A DNA stretch of 64,000 nt from Burkholderiaceae bacterium. GTDB taxonomy: Bacteria > Pseudomonadota > Gammaproteobacteria > Burkholderiales > Burkholderiaceae_A. Shown here piece by piece: positions 1 through 7,220 of the stretch; position 1 is the stretch's first letter, and each line of letters starts with the position of its first letter. The notes beneath the pieces were generated by a model. The model ran no database searches. It had not been told where the DNA came from and worked only from the letters and a program-made list of their open reading frames with translations. Location: NCBI GenBank assembly GCA_004214155.1, contig SGYQ01000001.1, positions 152,540 to 216,539 of the forward strand, in the 5' to 3' direction. The position numbers and the translations under genes were made by a program.

Positions 1-1
1 C

Positions 2-181
2 TTAAATACTGTGGAGGAAAGAAAGAGCGCGATAAAAGATTCGAGATCGATTCGTACCAGTGCTTTGAGTGAGAGTGTAACCACTTACACAACTCTTGCA
101 GGCGCTAAAGCTGCAGTTGATGGGTTATCTTCGCTTGCGGCATCCAAGGTTGAAGTTTATGATTTAAAATCACTACACTGA
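2..181 (+). CDS. carB: carbamoyl-phosphate synthase large subunit, C-terminal fragment
   Basis: The window opens inside a reading frame that ends at a TGA at 179-181. The 59 visible residues include SIRTSAL and YTTLAGAKAAVDG, and end in VEVYDLKSLH. This matches the end of betaproteobacterial CarB, the allosteric (MGS-like) domain of the enzyme that makes carbamoyl phosphate for arginine and pyrimidines. CarB preceding greA is the usual betaproteobacterial order, which supports the call. Only the C-terminal tail is present, so nothing can be said of the catalytic domains. Confidence 0.85.
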   Translation, partial: LNTVEERKSAIKDSRSIRTSALSESVTTYTTLAGAKAAVDGLSSLAASKVEVYDLKSLH

Positions 182-188
182 GAATAAG

Positions 189-668
189 ATGAATAGAACG
201 CCTTTAACTAGCAAAGGTTTTGACCGACTGAAGGAGGAGTTACAATTATTAAAGACTCATGAGAGGCCGGCAGTTATTCAGGCGATAGCCGAGGCTAGAG
301 CACATGGTGATTTGTCCGAAAATGCTGAATATGATGCAGCTAAGGAAAAGCAATCTATGTTGGAGGGGCGGATACAGGATTTAGAAAACAAAATATCTAC
401 AGCTGAGATCATAAATCCAACTCAGTTGCAAAGGGATGGAAGAGTTGTTTTCGGTGTTATTGTAACCTTTATAGATTTGAATACTGATGAGCAGTTTAAA
501 TATCAGATTGTAGGGGAGGATGAGGCCAATATACGCGAAGGGAAAATCTCGTATGTTAGTCCAATTGCTCGGGCATTAATCGGGAAAACAGAGGACGATA
601 TTACGGAATTCGATATTCCATCAGGAAAAAGGGAAGTCCAAATTATAAAAGTAGAATACGAAGTGTAG
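189..668 (+). CDS. greA: transcription elongation factor GreA
   Basis: GreA binds in the RNA polymerase secondary channel and stimulates cleavage of backtracked transcripts. The 159-residue protein has the family's length and two parts: an N-terminal coiled coil (about 1-75) and a C-terminal FKBP-like domain (about 83-159). The coiled-coil tip has the motif GDLSENAEYDAAKEKQ, with the acidic residues D41 and E44 at the positions known to hold the catalytic Mg ion in E. coli GreA. The gene starts 7 bases after carB and is probably co-transcribed with it. The ribosome binding site is weak (gagaataag). The yhbY gene often found beside greA and rlmE in relatives is not here. Confidence 0.96.
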   Translation: MNRTPLTSKGFDRLKEELQLLKTHERPAVIQAIAEARAHGDLSENAEYDAAKEKQSMLEGRIQDLENKISTAEIINPTQLQRDGRVVFGVIVTFIDLNTDEQFKYQIVGEDEANIREGKISYVSPIARALIGKTEDDITEFDIPSGKREVQIIKVEYEV

Positions 669-680
669 ATCACCAAAACA

Positions 681-1292
681 ATGGTGAAAAAAAAATGGTT
701 AAATGAGTTTTTATCTGATAAGTACGTAAAAGATGCTAACCGTGAAGGGTTTCGGTCTAGAGCAGCCTTTAAGTTGTTGGAAATTGATGAGGAGTTTTGT
801 CTGTTTAATAATTGTTCAAGCGTACTTGATCTTGGTTGTGCGCCCGGTAGCTGGTTGCAGGTCGCTAAAAGGAAGACGAAGTCAAAGAAGACCCTTATTG
901 TAGGTGTTGATATACTTCATTTTCAATTGATTCAAGGGGTAACTCAAATTGAGGGTGATTTTCAAGATGAATCCGCCCGTAAGGAAATACTTGCAGCATT
1001 TAATGGCAGAAAAGTCGACTTAATTTTATCTGACATGGCTCCAAATCTATCTGGAATTAAAGTTGTTGACGGGGAAAACATCTTCAATTTGGTCAATCTT
1101 GTTCTAGATTTCAGCCTAGAGAACTTGCATAAAAATGGTTGTGTTGTGGTTAAAGCGTTTGAAACCGGCACTGGAAGCCGTGAATTTCGCAAAAAACTAA
1201 GTAAATACTTCGAAAAAGTATGGCTGAGAAAGCCGTTGGCTTCCAAAAAAGTGTCCGCTGAGCAATTTCTTGTCGCAAAAACACTAAAATAA
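681..1292 (+). CDS. rlmE: 23S rRNA 2'-O-methyltransferase (U2552)
   Basis: RlmE (FtsJ/RrmJ) methylates the 2'-OH of U2552 in the A-loop of 23S rRNA on the 50S subunit. The protein is 203 residues and has a Rossmann methyltransferase core with the SAM motif LDLGCAPGSW (about 49-58). The K-D-K-E catalytic tetrad is readable as K31 (RAAFKLL), D118 (LSDMAPN), K158 (CVVVKAF) and E194 (SAEQFLV). It lies 12 bases after greA. It is followed by ftsH, the conserved pairing in proteobacteria; RlmE and FtsH levels are linked by heat-shock control in E. coli. Nothing in the protein looks degraded. Confidence 0.96.
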   Translation: MVKKKWLNEFLSDKYVKDANREGFRSRAAFKLLEIDEEFCLFNNCSSVLDLGCAPGSWLQVAKRKTKSKKTLIVGVDILHFQLIQGVTQIEGDFQDESARKEILAAFNGRKVDLILSDMAPNLSGIKVVDGENIFNLVNLVLDFSLENLHKNGCVVVKAFETGTGSREFRKKLSKYFEKVWLRKPLASKKVSAEQFLVAKTLK

Positions 1293-1307
1293 TAGTGTAT
1301 TTAAAAA

Positions 1308-1336
1308 CTTATTTGGAATATAGTTATCCAAATAAG
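1308..1336. repeat. perfect 10-bp inverted repeat between rlmE and ftsH
   Basis: CTTATTTGGA (1308-1317) and TCCAAATAAG (1327-1336) are exact reverse complements separated by 9 bases. The hairpin sits in the 71-base rlmE-ftsH gap and ends 27 bases before the ftsH start. There is no T-run after either arm, so it is not a standard intrinsic terminator. It may be an RNA processing or stability element, or a protein site; the role is unknown. Confidence 0.6.
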
Positions 1337-1363
1337 CAATACTAACAAATTCGAGGTTTTGAT

Positions 1364-3286
1364 TTGAATAATACTGTATCAAAAGTAGCAATATGGATGG
1401 TAATCGCTTTAATTTTATTTTCTATATTTCGGCAATTCGACGGAACTAGGGGAATGAGTCGGGAGATTTCCTATTCGCAATTTATGGAAGAGGCAAGGCA
1501 GGGAGCCATTAAATCCGCTGTTGTAGATGGTAGAACGGTTAGAGCCATAACGACTGATGACAGGCAACTTATGGTAAACGCTCCGCAAGATTTGTGGATG
1601 GTTTCCGATCTCATGAAATATGGGGTAATAGTATCGGCTAAGCCTGAGGAGCAGCCATCGTTGTTAATGAGTATTTTTGTTTCATGGTTCCCAATGCTAC
1701 TTCTAATTGCGGTATGGATTTTCTTTATGAGGCAAATGCAGGGAGGTGGTCGAGGTGGTGCCTTTTCATTTGGAAAGTCAAAGGCTCGCATGATCGATGA
1801 GAATAACAATGTTATTACTTTTTCGGATGTTGCTGGTTGTGATGAAGCCAAGGAAGATGTTACAGAATTGGTTGATTTTTTGCGAGATCCGACTAAATTT
1901 CAAAAGCTTGGAGGTAGAATACCTCGGGGGGTTCTGATGGTTGGATCCCCTGGTACAGGAAAGACACTGCTTGCTAAAGCAATTGCTGGCGAAGCGAAAG
2001 TACCTTTTTTCTCCATCTCAGGGTCGGATTTTGTTGAAATGTTTGTTGGTGTCGGGGCGGCTCGTGTACGGGATATGTTCGAGAACGCAAAGAAACACTC
2101 GCCTTGCATAATTTTTATTGACGAGATAGATGCGGTTGGCAGACAAAGAGGGGCAGGACTTGGTGGAGGAAATGATGAGCGTGAGCAAACCCTAAATCAG
2201 ATGTTGGTTGAGATGGATGGATTTGAGACGAATCAAGGCATTATAGTGATAGCTGCCACGAACAGGCCTGATGTGTTAGACCCAGCTCTGTTAAGACCAG
2301 GAAGGTTCGATCGACAAGTTGTTGTTCCGCTTCCTGACGTTCGAGGCAGGGAGCAAATTCTAAATGTTCACATGAGAAAGGTACCCATTGCATCTGATGT
2401 TAAAGCGGATATCTTAGCCAGGGGAACGCCCGGGATGTCAGGGGCAGACTTAGCCAATATCGTAAATGAGGCTGCTCTCTTCGCTGCGCGACGCAGCGGA
2501 AGAACGGTTGAAATGGATGATTTCGAGAAAGCAAAGGATAAAATCTTAATGGGTTCTGAGAGGAAATCCATAGTTATGCCTGAGGAAGAAAGGAAAAATA
2601 CTGCTTATCACGAGTCTGGTCACGCCATAGTCGCAAAGATGCTCCCAAAAACCGATCCGGTACACAAGGTTACTATCATTCCTAGGGGAAGGGCTCTTGG
2701 GGTTACCATGCAATTACCTGAGGGCGATAGGTATAGTATGGATAAGGAACGGATTTTGAACACTATTGCAGTGTTATTTGGGGGCAGGATTGCTGAAGAA
2801 ATCTTTATGGACCAAATGACAACTGGGGCCTCAAACGATTTCGAGAGGGCTACCCAGCTTGCCCGCGATATGGTCACTAGATATGGAATGAGTGATGCTT
2901 TAGGGCCAATGGTATACGCGGAAAATGAAGGAGAGGTATTTCTTGGTAGAAGCATCACAAAAACGACTCACGTGTCTGAGTCGACGATGCAAAAGGTTGA
3001 TTCTGAGATACGTAGGATTATCGACGAACAGTACACGGTAGCACGAGATATCATAGAAAAAAATTCAGAAAAGATGCATGCGATGGCGAAAGCCCTTTTA
3101 GAATGGGAAACTATCGATGCTGAACAGATTGATGATATCGCTAAAGGAAAGGAGCCAAAGCCGCCCAAAGATAGTCTTAAATCTGGCCCCGAAAATGATG
3201 GCGGTAACAGTTCTAATTCGGGAGGGGGCTCAAGCGCTAAAAGCGGTAACCAAACTCCACCGGATGCTGTTACAGCTGCCAACTGA
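1364..3286 (+). CDS. ftsH: ATP-dependent zinc metalloprotease FtsH
   Basis: FtsH is the membrane-anchored AAA+ protease that removes damaged or regulatory membrane and cytosolic proteins. It has two N-terminal membrane segments (about 7-24 and 100-120) around a periplasmic domain. The AAA module follows with Walker A GSPGTGKT (about 194) and Walker [12 protein letters not shown]. The peptidase has the zinc motif HESGH at H416-H420, and an Asp near 492 is the expected third ligand. The protein is 640 residues, with a low-complexity Gly/Ser/Asn tail over the last 40. The start is TTG at 1364, supported by GAGG seven bases upstream and by homology to the normal FtsH N-terminus. Perfect hairpins flank the gene on both sides. 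Confidence 0.97.
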   Translation: MNNTVSKVAIWMVIALILFSIFRQFDGTRGMSREISYSQFMEEARQGAIKSAVVDGRTVRAITTDDRQLMVNAPQDLWMVSDLMKYGVIVSAKPEEQPSLLMSIFVSWFPMLLLIAVWIFFMRQMQGGGRGGAFSFGKSKARMIDENNNVITFSDVAGCDEAKEDVTELVDFLRDPTKFQKLGGRIPRGVLMVGSPGTGKTLLAKAIAGEAKVPFFSISGSDFVEMFVGVGAARVRDMFENAKKHSPCIIFIDEIDAVGRQRGAGLGGGNDEREQTLNQMLVEMDGFETNQGIIVIAATNRPDVLDPALLRPGRFDRQVVVPLPDVRGREQILNVHMRKVPIASDVKADILARGTPGMSGADLANIVNEAALFAARRSGRTVEMDDFEKAKDKILMGSERKSIVMPEEERKNTAYHESGHAIVAKMLPKTDPVHKVTIIPRGRALGVTMQLPEGDRYSMDKERILNTIAVLFGGRIAEEIFMDQMTTGASNDFERATQLARDMVTRYGMSDALGPMVYAENEGEVFLGRSITKTTHVSESTMQKVDSEIRRIIDEQYTVARDIIEKNSEKMHAMAKALLEWETIDAEQIDDIAKGKEPKPPKDSLKSGPENDGGNSSNSGGGSSAKSGNQTPPDAVTAAN

Positions 3287-3321
3287 TACAAAACCTTTTT
3301 TTTTCCTGCTTTCTATTTACT

Positions 3322-3347
3322 GTGGGATGCTTGTACAAGCATCCCAC
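3322..3347. repeat. 26-bp perfect palindrome between ftsH and folP
   Basis: GTGGGATGCTTGT followed directly by ACAAGCATCCCAC is an exact inverted repeat with no spacer (13 + 13 bases). In RNA it would form a strong hairpin with a tight loop. A run of ten T lies upstream (about 3295-3304), not downstream, so it does not fit a plus-strand intrinsic terminator. It lies 28 bases before the folP start. A dyad for a regulator, or an mRNA end-protecting hairpin for ftsH, are both possible. Confidence 0.6.
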
Positions 3348-3375
3348 GTTCTGGGTGACACACGGAGACACTTAG

Positions 3376-4272
3376 TTGACAGAAACCCATTCAGAGAACC
3401 ATATTTTTACTTGCGGTAGGTTTGATCTTTCCCTAGAAGGTCCTTTGGTGATGGGGATTTTAAACGTGACCCCAGACTCTTTTTCTGACGGAGGAACTCT
3501 TGGTACCTGTGACCTTGCCGTAAAAAGGGCGGAAGGTATGATCTCTGATGGAGTCGATATAATCGATCTTGGGGGGGAGAGTACTAGGCCTGGAGCTGAA
3601 AAAATTCCACTGGAGGAAGAGTGGAGACGAGTGGAAGAGGTTTTGGCAAAGATTTTGGAGTTGAAAATTCCTGTTTCCATAGATACTATGAAGCCCGAGA
3701 TTATGATCAGGGCTGTAGAAATGGGGGTGGATTTAATAAATGACGTCTCTGGATTTAGGTCAAAAGAGGCTCTTGATTTTTTAAAAGCAATGAAAAAAAG
3801 TCGGATTGGCTTTTGTATAATGCACATGCAGGGGAATCCACAAAATATGCAGGACAGTCCTCGGTACGGTGATGTTGTTTCTGAAGTTGAATTTTTCTTG
3901 CAAAGAAAGGTGGAGGAATTTCGGAATTCCGGAATTTCAAAAGACAGGATTTTAATCGATCCAGGATTTGGTTTCGGAAAGACTTCGCAACATAATCTTT
4001 CGCTTTTAAAAGAAATCCCAAGGCTAAGTAAAGTTTGCCCTTTGCTAGTTGGGTTATCCAGAAAAAGAATAATCTCAGAACTTTGTAAACGTAATAGTAA
4101 ACCAACCGATAGATTGGGAGGAAGCTTAGCAATGGCCCTTTGGAGTGCAATGCAGGGTGCATCCGTAGTTAGAGTACATGACGTCAAGGAAACAAAAGAG
4201 ATGATCACTGTCTATAAGGCTTTGGGCGGAGACAACATATTTTCTGGCGTGGACAATGAAAAACAAACTTGA
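3376..4272 (+). CDS. folP: dihydropteroate synthase
   Basis: FolP condenses p-aminobenzoate with 6-hydroxymethyl-dihydropterin pyrophosphate to give dihydropteroate, and is the sulfonamide target. The TIM-barrel protein of 298 residues shows the pterin/pABA signature GILNVTPDSFSDGG near the N-terminus. Further motifs are DLGGESTRPGA, SIDTMKPE, INDVSGF, MHMQGNPQNMQ and IDPGFGFGKT. The start is TTG at 3376 with GGAG at 3365-3368 upstream. Its end overlaps the glmM start by 17 bases, so the two are translationally coupled. The order ftsH-folP-glmM is standard in Beta- and Gammaproteobacteria. Confidence 0.96.
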   Translation: MTETHSENHIFTCGRFDLSLEGPLVMGILNVTPDSFSDGGTLGTCDLAVKRAEGMISDGVDIIDLGGESTRPGAEKIPLEEEWRRVEEVLAKILELKIPVSIDTMKPEIMIRAVEMGVDLINDVSGFRSKEALDFLKAMKKSRIGFCIMHMQGNPQNMQDSPRYGDVVSEVEFFLQRKVEEFRNSGISKDRILIDPGFGFGKTSQHNLSLLKEIPRLSKVCPLLVGLSRKRIISELCKRNSKPTDRLGGSLAMALWSAMQGASVVRVHDVKETKEMITVYKALGGDNIFSGVDNEKQT

Positions 4273-5590
4273 ATTTGGCACTGACGGTATCCGCGGCCCT
4301 GTCTCTGAGAAAGGAGTTTCTCCGGAATTTGCACTAAGACTGGGGATTGCCACGGGGGCTGCTCTAAAAAACACCAGAGAAACAGTTGACGTAGTTATTG
4401 GGCGAGATACAAGATCATCTGGGGATATGTTAGCAAGTGCCTTTTCTAGCGGTCTAAATCAGGCTGGAGCTAATGTATTTAACGTTGGGATAATGCCAAG
4501 CCCTGCTGTGGCTTTTCTCACAAAGTCAATTGGTGCAAACGTAGGAGTTGTGGTAAGCGCATCCCACAATATGTTCCGAGATAATGGGTTTAAATTCTTC
4601 AGTGGTTCGGGGAAAAAAATACCAGAATTGATGGAAAAAAAAATTCAAGATAGTTTGAAGTTAAACTATGCCATCGACCCTTGTAAATTGGGGGTGCAAA
4701 AAAAAATACAAGATGCTGACGGTAGATACATCGAGTTTTGTAAATCTTGTTTTCCGAGAAATTTGTCTCTTAGAGGTAAGAAAATTATTTTAGATTCATC
4801 GAATGGGGCTGCATCATTTTGCGCGGGAAAGATTCTCAGCGAACTCGGAGCTGAAGTTATTGAAATAGGTAATAAACCGAACGGAATGAATATCAATGAT
4901 TCTGTGGGAACTCTTTTTCCTCAAAAGCTTATTGAGAGAGTTCTTCGTGTTTCGGCAGATTTCGGAATCGCTTTGGATGGTGACGGGGATAGACTCAAGC
5001 TGGTTGATCATTTGGGAAGAGTTTACGATGGCGATGAGTTGTTGTACGCGATCACCAAACTAAGAGTTAGAACGGAAGGAGCAAGCGCCGTTAAGGGTGT
5101 GGTTGGGACACTCATGAGTAATCTGGGTCTCGAGCGGGCCATCAATAAGTGTGGGCTCGAATTTAGAAGAGCAAAAGTTGGAGACCGTCATATTCTACAA
5201 ATTCTAGAGGAGAATGATTGGTATTTAGGAGGAGAAACTTCGGGACATATTTTATCGTTAGACATGCATACGACGGGCGACGGAATTGTAAGTGCGTTAC
5301 AGGTTTTACAAGCTATTATTACTATTGGAGACAACCTTTCTGATTTTATTGCCGATTTACAACTGATGCCTCAACTTTTAATAAATGTGCCCCTTATTCC
5401 AGGCAAAAATTGGCCAATTAACGAAAAGTTTAAAAATGCGAAAAAGCGGGTCCTCGACGAACTTGGCTCAGATGGACGTATTCTGGTAAGGGCTTCAGGA
5501 ACCGAACCCGTAATACGGGTAATGGCAGAGGCGGAAACTGAAAAACTCGCGAAGTCGTGTATCGATCAATTGGTATCAAGCCTGCAGTAA
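4256..5590 (+). CDS. glmM: phosphoglucosamine mutase
   Basis: GlmM interconverts glucosamine-6-phosphate and glucosamine-1-phosphate on the way to UDP-GlcNAc for peptidoglycan and LPS. The four expected landmarks are present in 444 residues. They are TDGIRG at the start, the phosphoserine loop VVVSASHN, the metal loop LDGDGDR, the sugar-binding GGETSGH and the C-terminal phosphate-binding RASGTEPVIR. The residues after the active serine read SASHNMFRDNG, whereas most family members have SASHNPYYDNG or close to it, so the proline is replaced by methionine. The start ATG lies within the end of folP. Confidence 0.95.
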   Translation: MKNKLEFGTDGIRGPVSEKGVSPEFALRLGIATGAALKNTRETVDVVIGRDTRSSGDMLASAFSSGLNQAGANVFNVGIMPSPAVAFLTKSIGANVGVVVSASHNMFRDNGFKFFSGSGKKIPELMEKKIQDSLKLNYAIDPCKLGVQKKIQDADGRYIEFCKSCFPRNLSLRGKKIILDSSNGAASFCAGKILSELGAEVIEIGNKPNGMNINDSVGTLFPQKLIERVLRVSADFGIALDGDGDRLKLVDHLGRVYDGDELLYAITKLRVRTEGASAVKGVVGTLMSNLGLERAINKCGLEFRRAKVGDRHILQILEENDWYLGGETSGHILSLDMHTTGDGIVSALQVLQAIITIGDNLSDFIADLQLMPQLLINVPLIPGKNWPINEKFKNAKKRVLDELGSDGRILVRASGTEPVIRVMAEAETEKLAKSCIDQLVSSLQ

Positions 5591-5594
5591 GCAT

Positions 5595-5903
5595 TCATTC
5601 CCTTCGCAAAACATTCATCATAGTGGGACAACTGAATCCAGGGCCAATGTTGTTACTTTCCACTCTTCCTTTTACGGAGGGGCATTTGTAGATGCAGGTA
5701 GTGCCTCCATCGCTAATTTTTTTACGTTCTCGTAAATAGCAGTTGATGGAATCTCTCCTAGCCTTTTCTCTTTTTATTTTATCAATCCGTGCTTTTCTTT
5801 TTGCTTCAATCGGGTCAATTCCTCTTGGTGGAGGCACTGCATAAATGCCGCTCGCAAAAACAAGTAATACCACTAGAGACAAAAACCTAAAATTTCGCAT
5901 CAT
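5595..5903 (-). CDS. small secreted cysteine-containing protein of unknown function
   Basis: I do not recognise this family. The 102-residue product begins with a clear signal peptide: MMRNF, then a hydrophobic stretch (about 6-20) ending in GIYA, giving a likely cleavage after Ala22. The mature part has a basic region (EAKRKARIDKIKREKARR) and then four cysteines, in NCYL, TTCIYKCP and FSCP, that could form disulfides in the periplasm. It converges on glmM with 4 bases between and diverges from pstS, sharing a 191-base upstream region that holds a Pho-box-like repeat. A role in phosphate stress is therefore possible but only inferred. The start could be either of two adjacent ATGs (5903 or 5900). 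Confidence 0.7.
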   Translation of the reverse strand: MMRNFRFLSLVVLLVFASGIYAVPPPRGIDPIEAKRKARIDKIKREKARRDSINCYLRERKKISDGGTTCIYKCPSVKGRVESNNIGPGFSCPTMMNVLRRE

Positions 5904-6028
5904 ATTTTGCTCCGGCTAAACACATTATACAAAGGTAACATAGGATTGACATTTGTAATAAAAATAAGTTTTATATAACACTTAAGTATGCACTGAAATT
6001 TTTTTACAACTAGTTAATATTTCCTGCG

Positions 6029-6046
6029 TTGTTATATTTTTGTAAT
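6029..6046 (+). promoter_or_regulatory. Pho-box-like direct repeat (PhoB site) upstream of pstS
   Basis: TTGTTAT-ATTT-TTGTAAT consists of two 7-base half-sites with the exact 4-base spacer of the PhoB consensus (CTGTCAT-N4-CTGTCAT). By my count 12 of 18 positions match the E. coli consensus. A possible -10 element, TATGAA (6066-6071), lies downstream, and pstS starts at 6095 behind AAGGAG (6084-6089). The spacing, sequence and position before pstS agree with phosphate control. No phoB or phoR gene is in this window. Confidence 0.6.
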
Positions 6047-6094
6047 ACTTTCTCGTCACACTAGGTATGAAGATTAATTTTTTAAGGAGTTCAC

Positions 6095-7135
6095 ATGCAA
6101 TTTCGGTTTTTTATCCTTTCAGGAATCAGTTTGGTCCTGTGTACAAGCTCATTTGCCCGTGATTACGTAAGTATGAAGGGTTCATCGACCGTTTTTCCAT
6201 TTGCTACGATAGTTGCCGAGCAATTGGGTAAAAACCCCTCTATAAAGACCCCAGTTGTCGAATCCGGTGGATCATCAGTTGGTAAAAAAGGTGTATGCGA
6301 AGGGACGGGAACACAATTTGTTGATATCGGGAATGCATCGTCTCGCATGAAGAAAAAAGAATTGGCATTTTGTCAAAAAAATGAAGTAAAGGTCACAGAA
6401 ATTAAGGTCGGTTACGACGGAATTGTTGTGGCAAATTCAAAAAAAGGGACAAAATTAATTATTTCTCGAGCAGATTTAGCTAAAGCACTAACCGCCGAAG
6501 TACCAAATGAGGCTGGAACGAAGTTTGTACCTAACTACTACAAAAAATGGTCAGATATAAAACCACTTCTTCCAGATGTGCCTATCAAAGTATACGGACC
6601 ACCAACAACATCAGGCACGCGTGCATCTTTTGCTGAAATGATTAACCAAAAATCCTACTGTGGTAAAGATTCTGTTGCCAAAAAGCTTTCAAAAGCCCGT
6701 GGAGATAAAAAAGGAAAGAAATGTCGGGCGATGAGAACAGATGGAGCATACGTAGAAGCAGGGGAGCAGGATAACTTAATTGTTCAAAAGCTTAAGGAAG
6801 ACCCAACCGCTTATGGAATTTTTGGGTTTTCTTATCTAAACCAAAACTCCGATACAATTCAAGGTGCTGTGTTGGACGACGTTGCGCCAACATTTAAAGA
6901 CATCGCTTCTGGCAAATATAAGGCATCAAGATCATTGTATTTTTACGTAAAGCAGTCCCACATTGGGGTAGTTCCTGGAATTAACGACTATATGATGGAA
7001 TGGACCAAACATTGGGGTGAAGACGGAGCTTTGGCAGATGCTGGAATGATTCCGATGAGTAAGGAGGAAAGGGAAAAATACAAAAAAGCAATGACCGATC
7101 TTCCCGTGCTTGTCATGGATAACTTATCGAAGTAA
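6095..7135 (+). CDS. pstS: periplasmic phosphate-binding protein PstS
   Basis: PstS captures inorganic phosphate in the periplasm for the PstCAB importer. The 346-residue protein has a signal peptide (about 1-21, cleavage near SSFA-RD). Phosphate-loop motifs are GSSTVFPF near the mature N-terminus and TTSGTRASF in the middle. DGAYVEAGEQDNLIVQKL and FGFSYLNQN are signatures of the PstS subtype best known from Alphaproteobacteria rather than the E. coli type. The ribosome binding site AAGGAG is strong. A hairpin follows the gene, so pstS is likely made in excess over pstCAB, as usual for binding proteins. Confidence 0.95.
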   Translation: MQFRFFILSGISLVLCTSSFARDYVSMKGSSTVFPFATIVAEQLGKNPSIKTPVVESGGSSVGKKGVCEGTGTQFVDIGNASSRMKKKELAFCQKNEVKVTEIKVGYDGIVVANSKKGTKLIISRADLAKALTAEVPNEAGTKFVPNYYKKWSDIKPLLPDVPIKVYGPPTTSGTRASFAEMINQKSYCGKDSVAKKLSKARGDKKGKKCRAMRTDGAYVEAGEQDNLIVQKLKEDPTAYGIFGFSYLNQNSDTIQGAVLDDVAPTFKDIASGKYKASRSLYFYVKQSHIGVVPGINDYMMEWTKHWGEDGALADAGMIPMSKEEREKYKKAMTDLPVLVMDNLSK

Positions 7136-7167
7136 AGTTACATATAGGAAGTTTTTTTTAATAGAAG

Positions 7168-7204
7168 AAGGGACCATCGCTCTAAAAAGCAGGGTCCCTT
7201 TTTA
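7168..7204 (+). terminator. stem-loop with T-run between pstS and pstC (attenuator)
   Basis: AAGGGACC (7168-7175) pairs with GGTCCCTT (7193-7200), followed by TTT. Part of the loop can pair further (GCT with AGC). It fits an intrinsic terminator or 3'-stabilising hairpin that partly ends transcripts after pstS and lets some pass into pstC. Confidence 0.75.
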
Positions 7205-7220
7205 ATTCACGGAGGCACCT

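Noticed and set aside
3117..3419. Plus-strand open frame across the end of ftsH and the 26-bp palindrome
   Set aside because: It is in another frame of ftsH, has no recognisable domain and its tail is folP sequence in the wrong frame; treated as chance.
3913..3941. Repeated GGAATT units within folP
   Set aside because: They encode the expected FolP residues and do not recur elsewhere that I could see; likely chance in AT-rich sequence.
3372..4208. Long minus-strand open frame of 278 codons opposite folP
   Set aside because: folP is clear on the plus strand with many motifs; the opposite frame shows no family resemblance.
4632..4710. Two 9-A runs in glmM as possible frameshift sites
   Set aside because: The reading frame and GlmM motifs are continuous through both, so no change is needed.
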